A stretch of DNA of 64,000 nucleotides from Dasyornis broadbenti (taxonomy: Eukaryota > Chordata > Aves > Passeriformes > Dasyornithidae): contig VZRN01004717.1 in the NCBI GenBank assembly GCA_013397935.1, positions 137,968 to 201,967 of the forward strand, written 5' to 3'. Positions 23,101-34,034 of this stretch are shown piece by piece (the first letter of the stretch is position 1; each line of letters begins with the position of its first letter). The translations under genes and the position numbers were made by a program. The notes under the pieces are model-generated. The model made no database searches and was not told the origin of the DNA. It saw nothing but the letters and a program-made list of their open reading frames with translations.

Positions 23101-26100
23101 TATCCCCCTCCGTCCTGCAGGTCAACCGGTGGGTGGCCCTCTTCCTCTGCGACCTGGGTAAGGGAAACGGGGTGTCTGTCTCCCAGCTGCGGCACCCCTC
23201 TGTCCCTGAGCACAGCCAGCCTGCCAGCCCCTTCCCTCCCTCCCCCAGTGCAAGGCAGCTCCAGCCAGGGAGGCCAGCACTCACTCACCTGTGGCCCACA
23301 TGTCCCAGCCGGCTGTCCCACAGCCAGCTTTGCAGGGACACTCACCCTGCGGGGCTGAGACGTGAGCAGGAAGCCACCCGAGCTCCAGGAGAGCTCACAA
23401 CATGGATTTCCTCCCAGCTCTAAGGCCCCTTCTCCCCCTGCTCATGGCTCTGAGGGATGTCCCTGCTTGGCTTGGCTCACCTCCATCAAAGGGCTGAGGA
23501 CGAGGGGCAGAGACACCCTCCTGACCTTCAGAGCTGCAGTGGCACCAACGGGGGCGCAGGGCAAGGTCCCATCGCTCTGTGACCCAGCCCCTGGGCATTG
23601 CTCCCTTTCCTAGAGAAACCACGGACCTTCTCCCAGCGGGAGAACAGCTTCACCGTGAAGATCTTCACCTTCCAGTTCTTCACAAACTTCTCCTCGCTCA
23701 TCTACATCGCCTTCTTCCTGGGACGGTGAGTGGAGAACACGAGGCAGCTGGGGTTTGGGATGAACGTTCCAAACTCTCCCCAGGGTGTAGGGCCAGACCC
23801 CCGCCCAGCCCCTCTGCCCTCCCCACCAGGCACAGGGACCCCGTTTGGGACTGAGGAGGGCCATGACCCCATGGGTATCCCTGTTGCTTCCTTGCTCAGG
23901 ATCAACGGCCGCCCAGGGCACTACGTGCGCATCGCTGGCCGCTGGAGGCTGGAGGAGGTGAGGCACCCACCCTGACCCCACAAACAGCTCCTCTTCCTTG
24001 CCCTACTGCCCAGGCAGGCTCCGGGAAGCTCAGCTTTCTCCTACAGCACCTGCCAAAGGGTCCCTCAGGCCCACCCACTCTGCATGCAGGTCACAACCCC
24101 TGTCTTGTTGTCCCCTCCAGTGCCACCCCAGCGGCTGCATCACCGACCTCTTCATCCAGATGGCCATCATCATGCTGCTCAAGCAGACCATCAGCAACAT
24201 CATGGAGTATCTGATCCCGTAAGCTTCCCGCACTGACACTTTCCAGAGAGCAACCCTGGTCTTCTTCCTTTTTCCCTTCCTCCAGGGATGTGCTGGCAGC
24301 AGCCCAGCCCTGCTGCTCTCTGCAGGCACCCACACAAATCCCTCTCTGCCCTTGCAGCTGGATTTCCCACCACCTACGGAAGAAGCACAAGCGCCCCAAG
24401 AAGAGAAGCGTGATGTTAGGAGAGGAGGAGGAGGCCGAGGACCCCTGCAAAAGGCAGTGGCTGAACAACTATGAGCTCAACGAGGTCAACGTCTTCAGCT
24501 TGTTCAACGAGTTCTTGGAGATGGGTACGTGGGGCAGGGGGCAGATCCACGTGCACTCCTTGGCTGGGGAGCGCAGCCGCAGGCAGGGGAGAGCTCTGAG
24601 CCACAGCTCCACACGCAGCCCAACTCTGAGAGCCCTGGCACACCAAGGTCGTTCCCAAAACAGGGAGCAGGCAACTGTGCTGGCCTTGGGCCCTGCCTCG
24701 CACCTTCCTCTCCTTCCAGGGCCATGGCTGTAAGCCCAGGGTGTCCCTGTGCCTGGCTGGCTCAACTGTCCCCACAGATCCCACTCTCTGACAGCCCTGT
24801 GAGAGCTGGGGGTCCCCAAGATGTGTCTCTGTCCCCCTCTCCCCCCTGCAAACCCGTGACTCGAGCCACAGAGCGAGACAAGGCCTCAGCATTTTCCCCT
24901 CCGCAGTGATCCAGTACAGCTTCACCACCATCTTCGTGGCAGCCTTTCCCCTGGCCCCGCTGCTGGCCCTCTTCAACAACGTCATCGAGATCCACATGGA
25001 CGCCATCAAGATGATGCGGCTCCACCGGCGCATGGTGCCCAGGAAGGCCAATGACATCGGTGAGGGGGGTCCTGCCAGCACCAGGCTGAGCCCCTGAGCA
25101 CCCCATGGCCAGGGGACAGCACAGGGAGAGTGTGGCTTGGGGAAGGAGATGCTGCTTCAGACCCTGCCAGAGGCTGAGGGGCAGCTTGGAGGCTCCTTCC
25201 TTGACCTGGCCATGCCAAACCTGCTCCTGAGCCGGAATGGCGGCAGTGAGCTGGCAGAGGGACCTCACTGGCTGCTCCTCTCCCACAGGGATCTGGCTGC
25301 AGGTTCTGGAGGCCATTGGCATCCTGGCTGTCATTGGGAACGGGCTGGTGATCGCCATCACCTCCGACTTCATCCCTGTGCAGGTCTACAAGTACATGTA
25401 CAGCCCCTGCTCGAGGGAGAACCGCACTGGCATGGAGTGAGTTCATTCCTGAGACAGTCCCTGCCCACAGAATATCCATGGCCCTGTCCCTGTGCGCCTC
25501 AGTGCCACCCCTGCAGGAGCACGAGGCAGCTGAGCTGCCTCCAAAGTGAGGTGGAGGTAACAGGGAGCAGGGGAGCATTCCCACATGGCATCATCTATCA
25601 GCCTCCCACTCACGTCATCCCTGGGGTGGGTAAACCGACTGGAAAGGGCAGCATGGAACCTTGGGGAGCTGCAGGATTCCCGGGATGCCAGCACACGCTC
25701 TCTCCTGCCCTGCCCCTGTTCCTCCCAGCCGTGGCTCACTGACCCAGCTCACAAACTGGACCCAGTTCACAGAAGCCTCAGAGCCCTCCATTCCCACCAG
25801 GCTTTGTGAAAATGGGAAATGAGAGCCCCAGGTGGGTTCTGCTTCCCCAGAACAGGAGGGTACAATCCGTGCTCAACCCAGCCCTTCCCCACAGCTGCTC
25901 CACCGGCTACGTCAACAACAGCCTCTCCGTGTTCCGCATCCAGGACTTCGAGCCCCACACCCGCGTGCCTGACGTGCCGCAGGAATTTCATAGGGACCAG
26001 GTCAAGGAGTGCAGGTAAGAGCAGCCCCCTGCTACCCCCCACCCCACACTGGGACTGGGAATGGAATGGCCTGGGCTGGCACCGACGGGGCTGTGCTGCA

Positions 26101-26943
26101 GGTACCGGGATTACCGGAACGCTGACGACTACACCTACACCGTCCAGTTCTGGCACATCTTCGCAGCCCGGCTCGCCTTCCTCATCCTCTTCGAGGTGAG
26201 CAGCCAGGGAGGCGGGAGAGGGCTGGGAAAGGGGTTGGATCCACCCCTCATGCCCGGGCTGGGACCCTCTGACTGCCTTTGCTTCCCGCAGCACGTGGCT
26301 CTGTGCGTGAAGCTGATCGCAGCCTGGTACATCCCTGACGTTCCCCAGAAGGTGAAGAATAAATTTCTGGGGAAAAAACACACCAATCTCCGTAAAGAAC
26401 TGAGGTGGGTGATGCCCTGGAAGGTGCCAGGCTTCAGGATCCATCTGCTCCAGAGCCCCATTTCCTTCAGAAAAAGAAAAGCTCCAAGTTAAAACAAGCA
26501 ATTTTGCCCAAGGAGGGACTTTGCCCAGGTTTTTCACCTAAACTTGGTTTACAGAGAAAGGATCAAGTATTTCAGTGGGAGACAGAACCATTGCAGCTGC
26601 TGTCCCCCATGGACTAAGCCCTGCTCTGGGAAGGGCTCAGCCTGACCCCCCTCCATGGCCACTCTGTCCCGGCTGCTGCCCAGAATCCCAATGGGTGCAG
26701 AGTGGAGTTCAGGAATCCACACTGTCACAGCTTTCCATCTCTGCCTTCCTATTGACTGCGGGGTTTCCCACCAACAGGGGTTTCCCACCAACAGCCTGTC
26801 ATTCTTTCTCCATCTGTTTTTGGCAAAGGGCCCTGTTTCCACTCAGAGTGTTTTTCCACGCCTCCCAGCTCAGACAGTTCCCTTCCCGATGCCACTCTCC
26901 TCTCTCTCTCCCCAGCATGATGGAATACTCCACCGAGGTGTAG
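14193..26943 (+). CDS. ANO9: ANO9, anoctamin-9 (TMEM16J), complete, 24 coding exons
   Basis: Exons: 14193-14198, 17855-17923, 18119-18235, 18465-18601, 18884-18933, 19182-19240, 19445-19527, 20220-20354, 20455-20551, 20838-20898, 21766-21848, 22078-22182, 22875-23039, 23121-23157, 23614-23725, 23900-23957, 24121-24218, 24358-24524, 24907-25059, 25289-25436, 25895-26014, 26102-26195, 26292-26404, 26916-26943. They sum to 2,295 bp (764 residues plus stop; human about 782) and all joins are in phase. The cytosolic N-terminus (residues 26-64, NEEKWDFVLV...) is followed by ten hydrophobic segments from about residue 185. Acidic residues matching the TMEM16 calcium site are present: E542 and E545 (NEFLEM), E574 and D578 (NNVIEIHMD), and E487 (SNIMEYLIP), where Ser stands at a position that is Asn in ANO1. 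The family comprises ion channels and lipid scramblases, and ANO9 function is less settled. The start is the least certain part: ATGCAG before GTAGGA resembles human MQ. Confidence 0.93.
15340..15640 (+). mobile_element. CR1 LINE 3' fragment
   Basis: The copy begins near GACAGGACAAGGGGAAACGG and runs through TTAGATGGGATATTGGGAAG and GGTGCCCAGAGAAGCTGTGG. It ends with the octamer-like tail TGGGATTCTGGGATTCTG. It closely matches the 13205 and 16762 copies. The repeated lysine-to-stop open frames inside it are not genes. Confidence 0.9.
16762..16980 (+). mobile_element. CR1 LINE 3' fragment
   Basis: This has the same core as neighbouring copies (AGCAGGGTTAGATGGGATAT; GCTGTGGCTGCCCCATCCCT) and ends GGTTCCTTCCAACACAAACA followed by CTCCATGATTACC. 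It lies in plus orientation in ANO9 intron 1. Confidence 0.9.
17180..17252 (+). mobile_element. CR1 LINE 3' tail remnant
   Basis: A short, diverged CR1 end: GAGCTGGATTCAATTATGTG, GTCCCTTCCAACTTGGAATA and the tail TCTGATTCCATGATC. Only the last 70 bp or so remain. Confidence 0.65.
17849..17857 (+). other. ANO9: NAGNAG tandem splice acceptor before ANO9 exon 2
   Basis: The acceptor reads TTTTCAGCAGGAC, with two AGs three bases apart. Use of the first gives a protein beginning MQQDEILL. Use of the second gives MQDEILL. Both keep the frame, so the two isoforms would differ by one Gln. Confidence 0.7.
22485..22775 (-). mobile_element. CR1 LINE 3' fragment, antisense, in ANO9 intron 12
   Basis: Reverse-complement CR1: CACAGAACGTTAAGGGTTGG, GGTCGCTCAAGGCCTTGTCC, CAGCCTCCCTGGGCAGCCTG, then AAGAATTTCTTCCTAGCGTG. 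It occupies most of the intron between ANO9 exons 12 and 13 and ends about 100 bp before the exon 13 acceptor. The long open frame across it and exon 13 is an artefact. Confidence 0.9.
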
Positions 26944-27565
26944 CCGCCGCTCTCCGAGGAGAAGGAGATCATGGACTTGAGCCCCTTTCCCAGCCTGGCA
27001 GTGCCAGGGGTGCCGGATGAACCCCCTGGCACGGTGCCACATGTCCCATCTGGGACCGAGCTGGACTTGAGCGACGCCAAGACAGTGGCTCCGCAGGAGC
27101 AGGCTGCTTTCTGGCTTGGGAAGGAAGGACGCTGAGGCAGAGCTGGGATGTGCCTCCCCAGCCCGTGGAGCGGCTGGGACAGAGCTGTGGCACTGGGGAC
27201 AAACCCAGGGGCAGCACCCGGCTGCAGGAGATGACCTGGGCCACTCACTTCCTCCGGCACAGGAAAACACCACTTACCTCATTCCAGGCTCTCTCTCCAG
27301 CCCTTGTTTTGCACTTTGGCCTCTTTTTCCACTGGCTCCCGTGACCTCCCCACCCTCACATGGCTGGGGACCTTGAATCCCTCTTTCACCACCTTCCTCC
27401 CTGACACGTCTCCCACGTGGCTGCAGCTCCCCGCCGCTGTCTCCATGGGCGTCGGAAAATGCCGTTGTTATCCCGCGTTCCACTGCAGGCTCAGCCGGGC
27501 CCTGACAGTTGTGCCTGGCTCAGCTGCCACGGCCATGGGTAAATAAACGCGGCACCCACGTGGAC
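26944..27565 (+). other. ANO9: ANO9 3' UTR
   Basis: This runs from the TAG stop to shortly after an AATAAA signal at 27542-27547. It has no repeats and no second open frame that looks real. The end point is estimated as 15-20 bp beyond the signal. Confidence 0.7.
27542..27547 (+). terminator. ANO9: ANO9 polyadenylation signal AATAAA
   Basis: A canonical hexamer within GGGTAAATAAACGCGG lies 599 bp past the stop. It is the first AATAAA downstream of the ANO9 coding end. Confidence 0.75.
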
Positions 27566-30500
27566 GCACAGACCGTCACCTGCTGCCTTCCTCCTCTGCC
27601 AGCCCAGATCATCCCCCAAAACCCCTCCTTGTCCTAGCGGGGATAATCACGGCAGCGCGGAGCTGCAGTGCCCACTCTGAGGGCTGTGTGGGAGCCGGCT
27701 GGTGGGACAGTGGGAACACAGCCTGGGAAACGTGCCAGGAGAATGGAAATACCTGGGGGAAATGGGAAAAACACTGCAAATCCCTGGTGTGGGTCCTGGG
27801 GGCTGTGCCCCTGGAGGGGGCACACCCGAGTCAGGGCTGCAGAGAAAGGCACCAAGGTTAACTCAGCCTCAAAACTTCCCTTCCAAGAGTGTGGAAAACC
27901 ACTGAAGCCACTAATAATCCCACAGGGAAGGGAAAGGAGTTTGCTGAGCCCTCAGGCGTCTTGTCTTATTCCACCGCTGTGACCAAAACCACCTCCACTC
28001 CTCCATTTAACTTGCCTGCCACAGGGATAACCCTGACGGACAAAAAAAGGTCTTATCAGCTCCTGATTTGCTCCCAAGCCTCCTCACGCCCCTGCCATCC
28101 CCGGGACCTGTAATCCTTCCGTGTAATCCTTCACCATCCCACAAATCCAACAGGTTTCCCCCGGATTTTGCAGCCGATGGATCACAGTGCCCACGACAAG
28201 TGGCCAGCAGTGCAGGCCCCTCGGAAAGGGCTGCCCCAAACACGCACAGCCAATGGCTGTGGGGCCCTGGATTCTTCCCACAGCTCCAGCGGGATTCCCT
28301 CTGTGCCTCTCCCTCCCACAACAAGCCAACAGCCCTGGCAGTTTGTGTCCTGAACAATGAGGAGTCAGAGTCAGGGTGTTTCTCCATGGGAACAGGCCCA
28401 CAGACCTACCTGTGACCCGTACCTGTTTATTTCTGTGTATATATATATATATATAGTTATTCAATACACATCTACATCTATTTATACAGTATTAAGTATA
28501 ATATATTATTATTAAATAGATCTATAAATATATATAAATAGAAAAAATATCTATATAAATACATACACTGCACTCATGGCCCTCTTCTTCCCTTTTAGGC
28601 TGCTGTCCCCCTCCTCTTTTCTCTTCTCTTTTCTCCTCCCCTGAAGCCAGAGTTGTTGAATTTTACCCCCGCAGGTTCAGGTGGAGGTGGAGCGGTGGGA
28701 GGAGGGACAGCCAGCCCTTCCCACGGGCCTGGCGCCTGGGGATTGGGGCAGCGGGAGTGCCTGGCCGAGGGCAGGGGCTGAACTGGGAGGGGAAATAGAT
28801 AAACTATTAAAACAGAAAGGCAAAAAAAGAGAAATTCCAGGCACTGATCTGGCCGGTCCGGTCGGCTCGAGCGGGAGGTGACGAGCAGGAAGCCTGCGGC
28901 TGGGGAAGCTCCAAAGGTAAATGCAGCTCTGTTGTGCTTCTCTTTCCATGCCGAAGCCTCCTCAGATGAGGTCAGCAGGGTTTCACCCTCACCCCATTCC
29001 CTGTGCTTCTCCTCCAGCTCTCCTTGGCTCTCCCCTTGCTCGCCATCCCGCTCGCTCCCTCGGCACACCCTCCCCACAGCTCCCTGGCCACGGTGCCTCC
29101 CTGCCCGCCCCGCTGTCGCCATGGCTGTGCTCCAGGGAATGCTGAGCCCAGCCACCATTTACCACCCCACAACATCCACACGGCCCTCTGCCTCCAATCC
29201 GGGCTGTCCCCACCCCAAGCTGGGGGCAACAGGAGCCACTGCTGCCCGTTAGCCAGCGTTCCTCCCTCCCTGGCGCTCAGCAGCCCCAGCACCCGCTCCC
29301 TGCCGGGCACCCAGCGCTGCCATGCCCCGGAGCAAAGGCTCTGGGCGTTTGGGGCCTCCCCACACACCCTGGCCAGGCTGCAGCTTGGTGGAGCTGCCAT
29401 CAGGGGAAAAGACTTAGGAGTGACCCATCCAGGAGCAGAGCCGGAGCATCCCACCAGGCACAGACAGCCCCACGCCAGCCTCGTGAGCATCTCCCACCCT
29501 TTCCCCCTGTGCAATCCAGGTGGGCTGGCTCATCTCCATCCCATCCTCTTCCTTCCCTTGGCCATGGAGAAACTCAGCTAATCCTTTAGGTATGAATCAC
29601 TTCCAGCCGGCCAAGCTGAACACCTCTCTCGCGTACCTTGATCCCTGGTTTCACCCCACGCCTGGCACCAGGCTGTTCCAGAGGGACGCGCCGTGCCTGC
29701 ATCCCTGCTCCAAGCCAGGCAGCACAGCACACCTCCCCCTTCCCATTCCACAGGGGACCAGCCCTGCTCCCATCCAAATCAGGGTGCAATCAGGAGTATG
29801 AAAGCTCCGGAGCAAAGAGGAGCCCAGAAGAGGCTTTCACCCCTCCTGATTCCCAGTTAGGCCGGGTGTTTATGACGGAAACACCAGCATCATGATGTCC
29901 CTGAGACTGCCACCTCAGCCCAGACCCGCATCACCCGCACCGGGTGTGTGGGGCAGAGCAGCCCAACCTTGCCGGGCTCTGCTCCGCTCTCTGCTCCCAG
30001 TATCTGCCTCTTCCCACGGGGCCATCGCAGTGACACCGCTGCGCGCTGCCCCCCCTGTGTGCCATTCCCTGTGCTCCCCGCTTGCCCGGAATGCCGTGCA
30101 GCCGTGCCAATCCCCGGGCACAGCCACGGGGCGGCAACGCGCCGAGGCTCCCGATGCGCCGGGAGCACCGCAGCCGCCGGGAGCTCTCCAGGTGGGAGCT
30201 GCGTTTCCATAAACAAACCAGAGCACTGTTAATTACCAGGTTCAAGGGCATGTCAGGCTGGAGGCAGCTCTGCAGCCCAGGCAGGGCGTTGGCAGGTGAA
30301 GTGGGTCCCACAAGACCCCCAAAGCTGTGGTTTCCCATGGCTGAGCTCATTTCCCCTCCTTGGTTTTGGATTTGGGCTGAAGCCACATTTTTAAAATCCT
30401 GCAACCTCCGGCTGGTCATGAATCACCTCCCACCCATAAATCCGTGGTTGGGAAAGCCAGGCTGGGAGTCAGCGCAGGGAGGGCAGGTCACGCAGTGGCC

Positions 30501-30739
30501 ACCAAGCCGTGGGTGGGAATGGCTTTGGCTTCACCTCAGAGCAGCACCCGCTGCCCCCAGACGGAATCGCTGCGGGGGCGGTGGGGGTGGCCGGGCCCTC
30601 CCTGTGCCAGCACTCACAGAGCCATTCCCGGTCTGTCCCAGGCCCAGCCCGCCCTGCAGCGGAGGCAGGTGGACTTTGCTCCCCCGGAAGACGCCGCGTA
30701 CGATGCTGGCAGTGCCCGCGCCTGTCACCTGAGCGTGCC
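27566..30739. other. ANO9-SIGIRR intergenic region and SIGIRR upstream region
   Basis: No exon was recognised. It contains a (TA)-rich block at 28436-28562, then GC-richer sequence from about 29000. The last 200 bp before 30740 are likely 5' UTR and promoter of SIGIRR (GC-rich, no obvious TATA). Noncoding SIGIRR exons may lie here but cannot be fixed from sequence alone. Confidence 0.55.
28436..28562. repeat. AT-rich low-complexity block with (TA)n microsatellite
   Basis: GTATATATATATATATATAG at about 28437-28456 is followed by about 100 bp of imperfect TATATAAATA/AGATCTATAAATA sequence. It is a sharp AT island in a GC-rich neighbourhood. Confidence 0.9.
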
Positions 30740-33434
30740 ATGGCAGGTAGGTGAAATCCCAACCTTCCCCTGTTCTCCGCTGGGAAGGGTCCCCGTGCAG
30801 GCACAGCTCGGGGTGCTGCTCTCGTGTCCCCCTTAGGGTGCCGAGGGTCCATCCCAGCCCCCAAACCGGCTCAGCCTGTTGCTGAACAGCCCCGAGCGCC
30901 ACTCTCTGCCAGACCCCCACGGCAGAGCTTGTTTTTCCGGGATGCTACGGCCGTCACCTGCCCGGCGGGGAACTGGATCAGCTTTCCCATCCAAACCCCG
31001 TTCCCGCTGTGCCCGCAGACCTTTGCAGCGTGCCCCCCGAAATCCTGGTGCCCGCTGCCAATGAGACGCTGCACCTGGCACTGGGCAGCCGCGTGGAGCT
31101 GAACTGCACCGTGCGCTGGGTGGGCACCGAGCGCTGCCAGCCCATTCCTGCCTGGAGCAAGGACGGGCAGTGGCTGGGCAACGGGAGCAGCCAGGACACG
31201 GCCTGGTAAGGAGCCTGCCCTGGGGACATCCATCCATCTGCTGGGGGGTGTCACCGCCCAGCCCGACCCAACCCAACCCACGGCATCCCCACGGCCCATC
31301 CATCAGGTCTGGCCAGAATGCCTCGGAGCAGCTCCTGGCCAGTGTCCTGCAGCTCAACCTCACCCACGATGCCGATTTCGGGGTGTTTGCCTGCTGGATC
31401 AGCAACGCCACGGCCACCTTCACCCTGTGGCGAGCGGGTAGGGACCGCTGGGGACGGGGAGGGGGCATCCTAAAGGGAGCACAGGAGCACAGGGGGATTG
31501 AGGAGAGTGATGGGGCACTGCTGCCTCTTCCCCATCGGGGTGCAAACCTGCACCAAACCCAGCTAAGCTGCTCACCGTGCCCTGTCCTGGCAGAGGCGCC
31601 GGGGCATGTGCCGGCGGTGCTGGCAGCTCTCCTGGTCCTGGTGCTCCTGGTTCTCCTGGCTGCACTCTACGTCCGGTGCCGCCTGAACGCGCTCCTCTGG
31701 TACCGGAACCGCTACGGAGAGCTGGAGATCAACGGTGAGCCGGAGGTGACACCCTGCTGGGAACAGCCTCCCGTGGTCCAGGGGCTCACAGAGCCCTTCC
31801 CGTGTTATCTCTGCTCCATGGATCTCCCCAGATGGGAAGCTGTATGACGCCTACGTCTCCCACGCCACCGCCCCCGATGACCGCAAGTTCGTCCATTTCA
31901 TCGTGAAGCCGCAGCTGGAAAACCGCTACGGCTACAAGCTCTTCCTGGACGAGCAGAACATCCTGCCCAACTCAGGTAAGCAGCACGCGAGGCTGGCCAG
32001 GGGGTGACACAGGGACCTGGGGGCTTGAGACCCCTTTGCCCGCAGAGCCGTCCGCTGACCTCATCATGAACGTCAGCCGGTGCCGCCGCCTCATCGTGGT
32101 GCTCTCCGTCACCTACCTGGAGCAGGATTGGTGCAACAGCAGCTTCAGGTAGGAGCGGAGCAGCTCCCTCGGGAGAGGAGAGGGGCTGGCGGCTCCCGAG
32201 CCCTCCTGCCACCCACCTGTCTTGCAGGGAAGGGCTCTGGAGGCTGCTGGAGCTTTCCAGGAAACCCATCTTCATCATCTTCGAGAGCCAGTACCGGGAG
32301 ATCACTCACCCCGCCATCACCCTGCTGAAGCAGCACCGCAACACCGTGACCCTGCTGGTGTGGAGAGCCGGCTCCATGGTGAGCGCCGGATCCTGACCCC
32401 CGGCACCCCCTTTCCCTCCCCGGCACCCCTGCTGCCCTTTGGGGCCGCCCCATGGTGAGAGCTGAGCAGGACCCATTCCACCAGCACCCCAATTCCATTC
32501 CCAGCTCCCCATTTTGTGTCAGCCTCCCTGCTGCCCTCTGGGGCTGCTCCCCAGGTTGGAGCAGGTTGGGATGCTCACCTATCGGAGGAAATTCAAAAGC
32601 CCAACCAGAAGAGCCCAGGACCTGGGAGCTCACCCCCACAAACCTGCATGGTCAGGACCCCGTGACACTCCAGGGTCTCCCCAGCCTCAGCTCCAGGAGC
32701 GAAGCTTTGGCCCAGGGCCACTCCGGCCATTTCGGGGCCAGGCTGGGAGCTGGAGCCCTAGAGAGTGTTCCAGCAGGTCGGGCCGGTTCCTCCGCTGGCG
32801 CGGGCACGGTGCCATGCCGGAGCACGAGCTCCCGGCGCCGGGGAGAGCAAGCCGAGCCCGTGGAACCGTGTGGGGCCAGGCAGTCCTGGCCCGGCTCATC
32901 CCCTCCCGGCCTCTGCAGACCCCCTCGTCGGATTTCTGGAAGGAGCTGTGCCTGGCCCTGCCGCGCAAGGTGTCCTTCCCGGGGAGCGTGGGGGACCCGC
33001 AGACGCAGCTGCAGGAGGACAAGGACCCCATGCTGATCCTGCACAGCAGCTACCTGGACAGCGCGGGAGACCTGGACCCGGACGGGGACCTCGGCACAGG
33101 TCCGTGTCCCTGCCGCTCCTCCTGACGGGACAGATCCACGCTGGATGTCCCTCCTGGGCTTTGCCTCTGTGGTGACAGGCTGGGGGCAGCCCCTTGCCCT
33201 CCCCCTAAACCCATCTCCCTGCTCCTGCCAGGCCTCCGAGGGCGCGTCTTCGGAAGCCCCTCGCCGCCCCGCCTCGGTGGCCGCAGCGTTCCCAGGGCTC
33301 CGGCAGCCGGCGGGATGGAGGATGCCCAGCTGCGGGATGGCCAGCGCTCCGAGCTCGATGTCTCGGATCTGGGATCGCGCAACTACGGCGCCCGCACGGA
33401 TTTCTACTGCCTGGTGACAGAGGATGACATCTGA
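30740..33434 (+). CDS. SIGIRR: SIGIRR, single Ig and TIR domain IL-1R-related receptor, complete, 9 coding exons
   Basis: Exons: 30740-30746, 31019-31205, 31307-31437, 31594-31734, 31832-31975, 32046-32148, 32228-32378, 32919-33099, 33232-33434. They sum to 1,248 bp (415 residues plus stop; human 410), all in phase. There is no signal peptide. One Ig domain has Cys32 and Cys94 and several N-glycosylation sequons (N17, N31, N69, N82, N98). The transmembrane helix spans about residues 114-136 and the TIR domain about 157-300. The TIR domain carries SRCRRLIVVLS with Cys216 and ELCLALPRK with Leu300. These match the positions where mammalian SIGIRR replaces the Ser and Tyr needed for IL-1R1 signalling. 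The C-terminal tail ends DLGSRNYGARTDFYCLV, as in human. Known role: a membrane inhibitor of IL-1R and TLR signalling and a partner for IL-37. The start codon is split off in a 7-nt coding piece (ATGGCAG), as the human N-terminus predicts. Confidence 0.96.
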
Positions 33435-33797
33435 GCAGGGCCACGGGCCAGCAATGCGGCGTCCCCCCTCCCACGGGGACACACGGACCAGGTCACGGTC
33501 AAGGAGCCCGGGAGTTATGATGGGATCTGAGCCACGGCCGTGCTGGGAAAGCAGGAGCTGGCTCCGAAGTGGAAAACCCTCACCAATGGAACACCCTGCC
33601 CGCAGTGCCTCGGTGCCATCCCTGGGTGCCAGGCCCTGTCCCTTGCCGTGGGCGGCGGGGACATTCCTCCTGCGTGATGGACAAGTGCTGGGATGGGTGA
33701 TGCTCTCTGAGGAACAGGGAGTGTCCGACGGGAGCGGCGGCAGCACCTTTGGCCCATGGAAACCCCGGTGACAATAAAAGGCTGCTGCACCCAGTGG
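33435..33797 (+). other. SIGIRR: SIGIRR 3' UTR
   Basis: This short 3' UTR runs from TGA (33432-33434) to about 20 bp past the AATAAA at 33773-33778. Open frames here run antisense and are shadows. Confidence 0.75.
33773..33778 (+). terminator. SIGIRR: SIGIRR polyadenylation signal AATAAA
   Basis: AATAAA in GTGACAATAAAAGGCTGC lies about 340 bp past the stop and is followed by a GT-rich stretch (GTGGGTCTGTCCGTGGTGAG), as expected of a cleavage region. Confidence 0.85.
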
Positions 33798-34034
33798 GTC
33801 TGTCCGTGGTGAGGACACAGGTGACACCGGCAGGGTGACACGAGGGGGTGTCCCCATCGCAGGCACTGGGGTGGGCAATGCTGTGCTCTGTCCTTCCCAT
33901 GCCAGTGTCCTTGTCACACGAACTGGGAGCCGTGCTGGGCACGGGGTGGCACCGTGGGCTGAGCTCACCCCGTGCTGGTGTCCCCAGGGCGCTGTCCCCG
34001 CTCCCAGGTGCCATCCAGACGCAGGTGCAGGTGG

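Noticed and set aside
22539..23423. 294-residue plus-strand open frame
   Set aside because: Only the central part (22875-23039) is the real ANO9 exon 13. The rest is antisense CR1 and intron beyond good AG and GT sites.
32652..33968. 438-residue minus-strand open frame
   Set aside because: It lies antisense to SIGIRR exons 8-9 and the 3' UTR. GC-rich codon bias on the sense strand explains the lack of stops.
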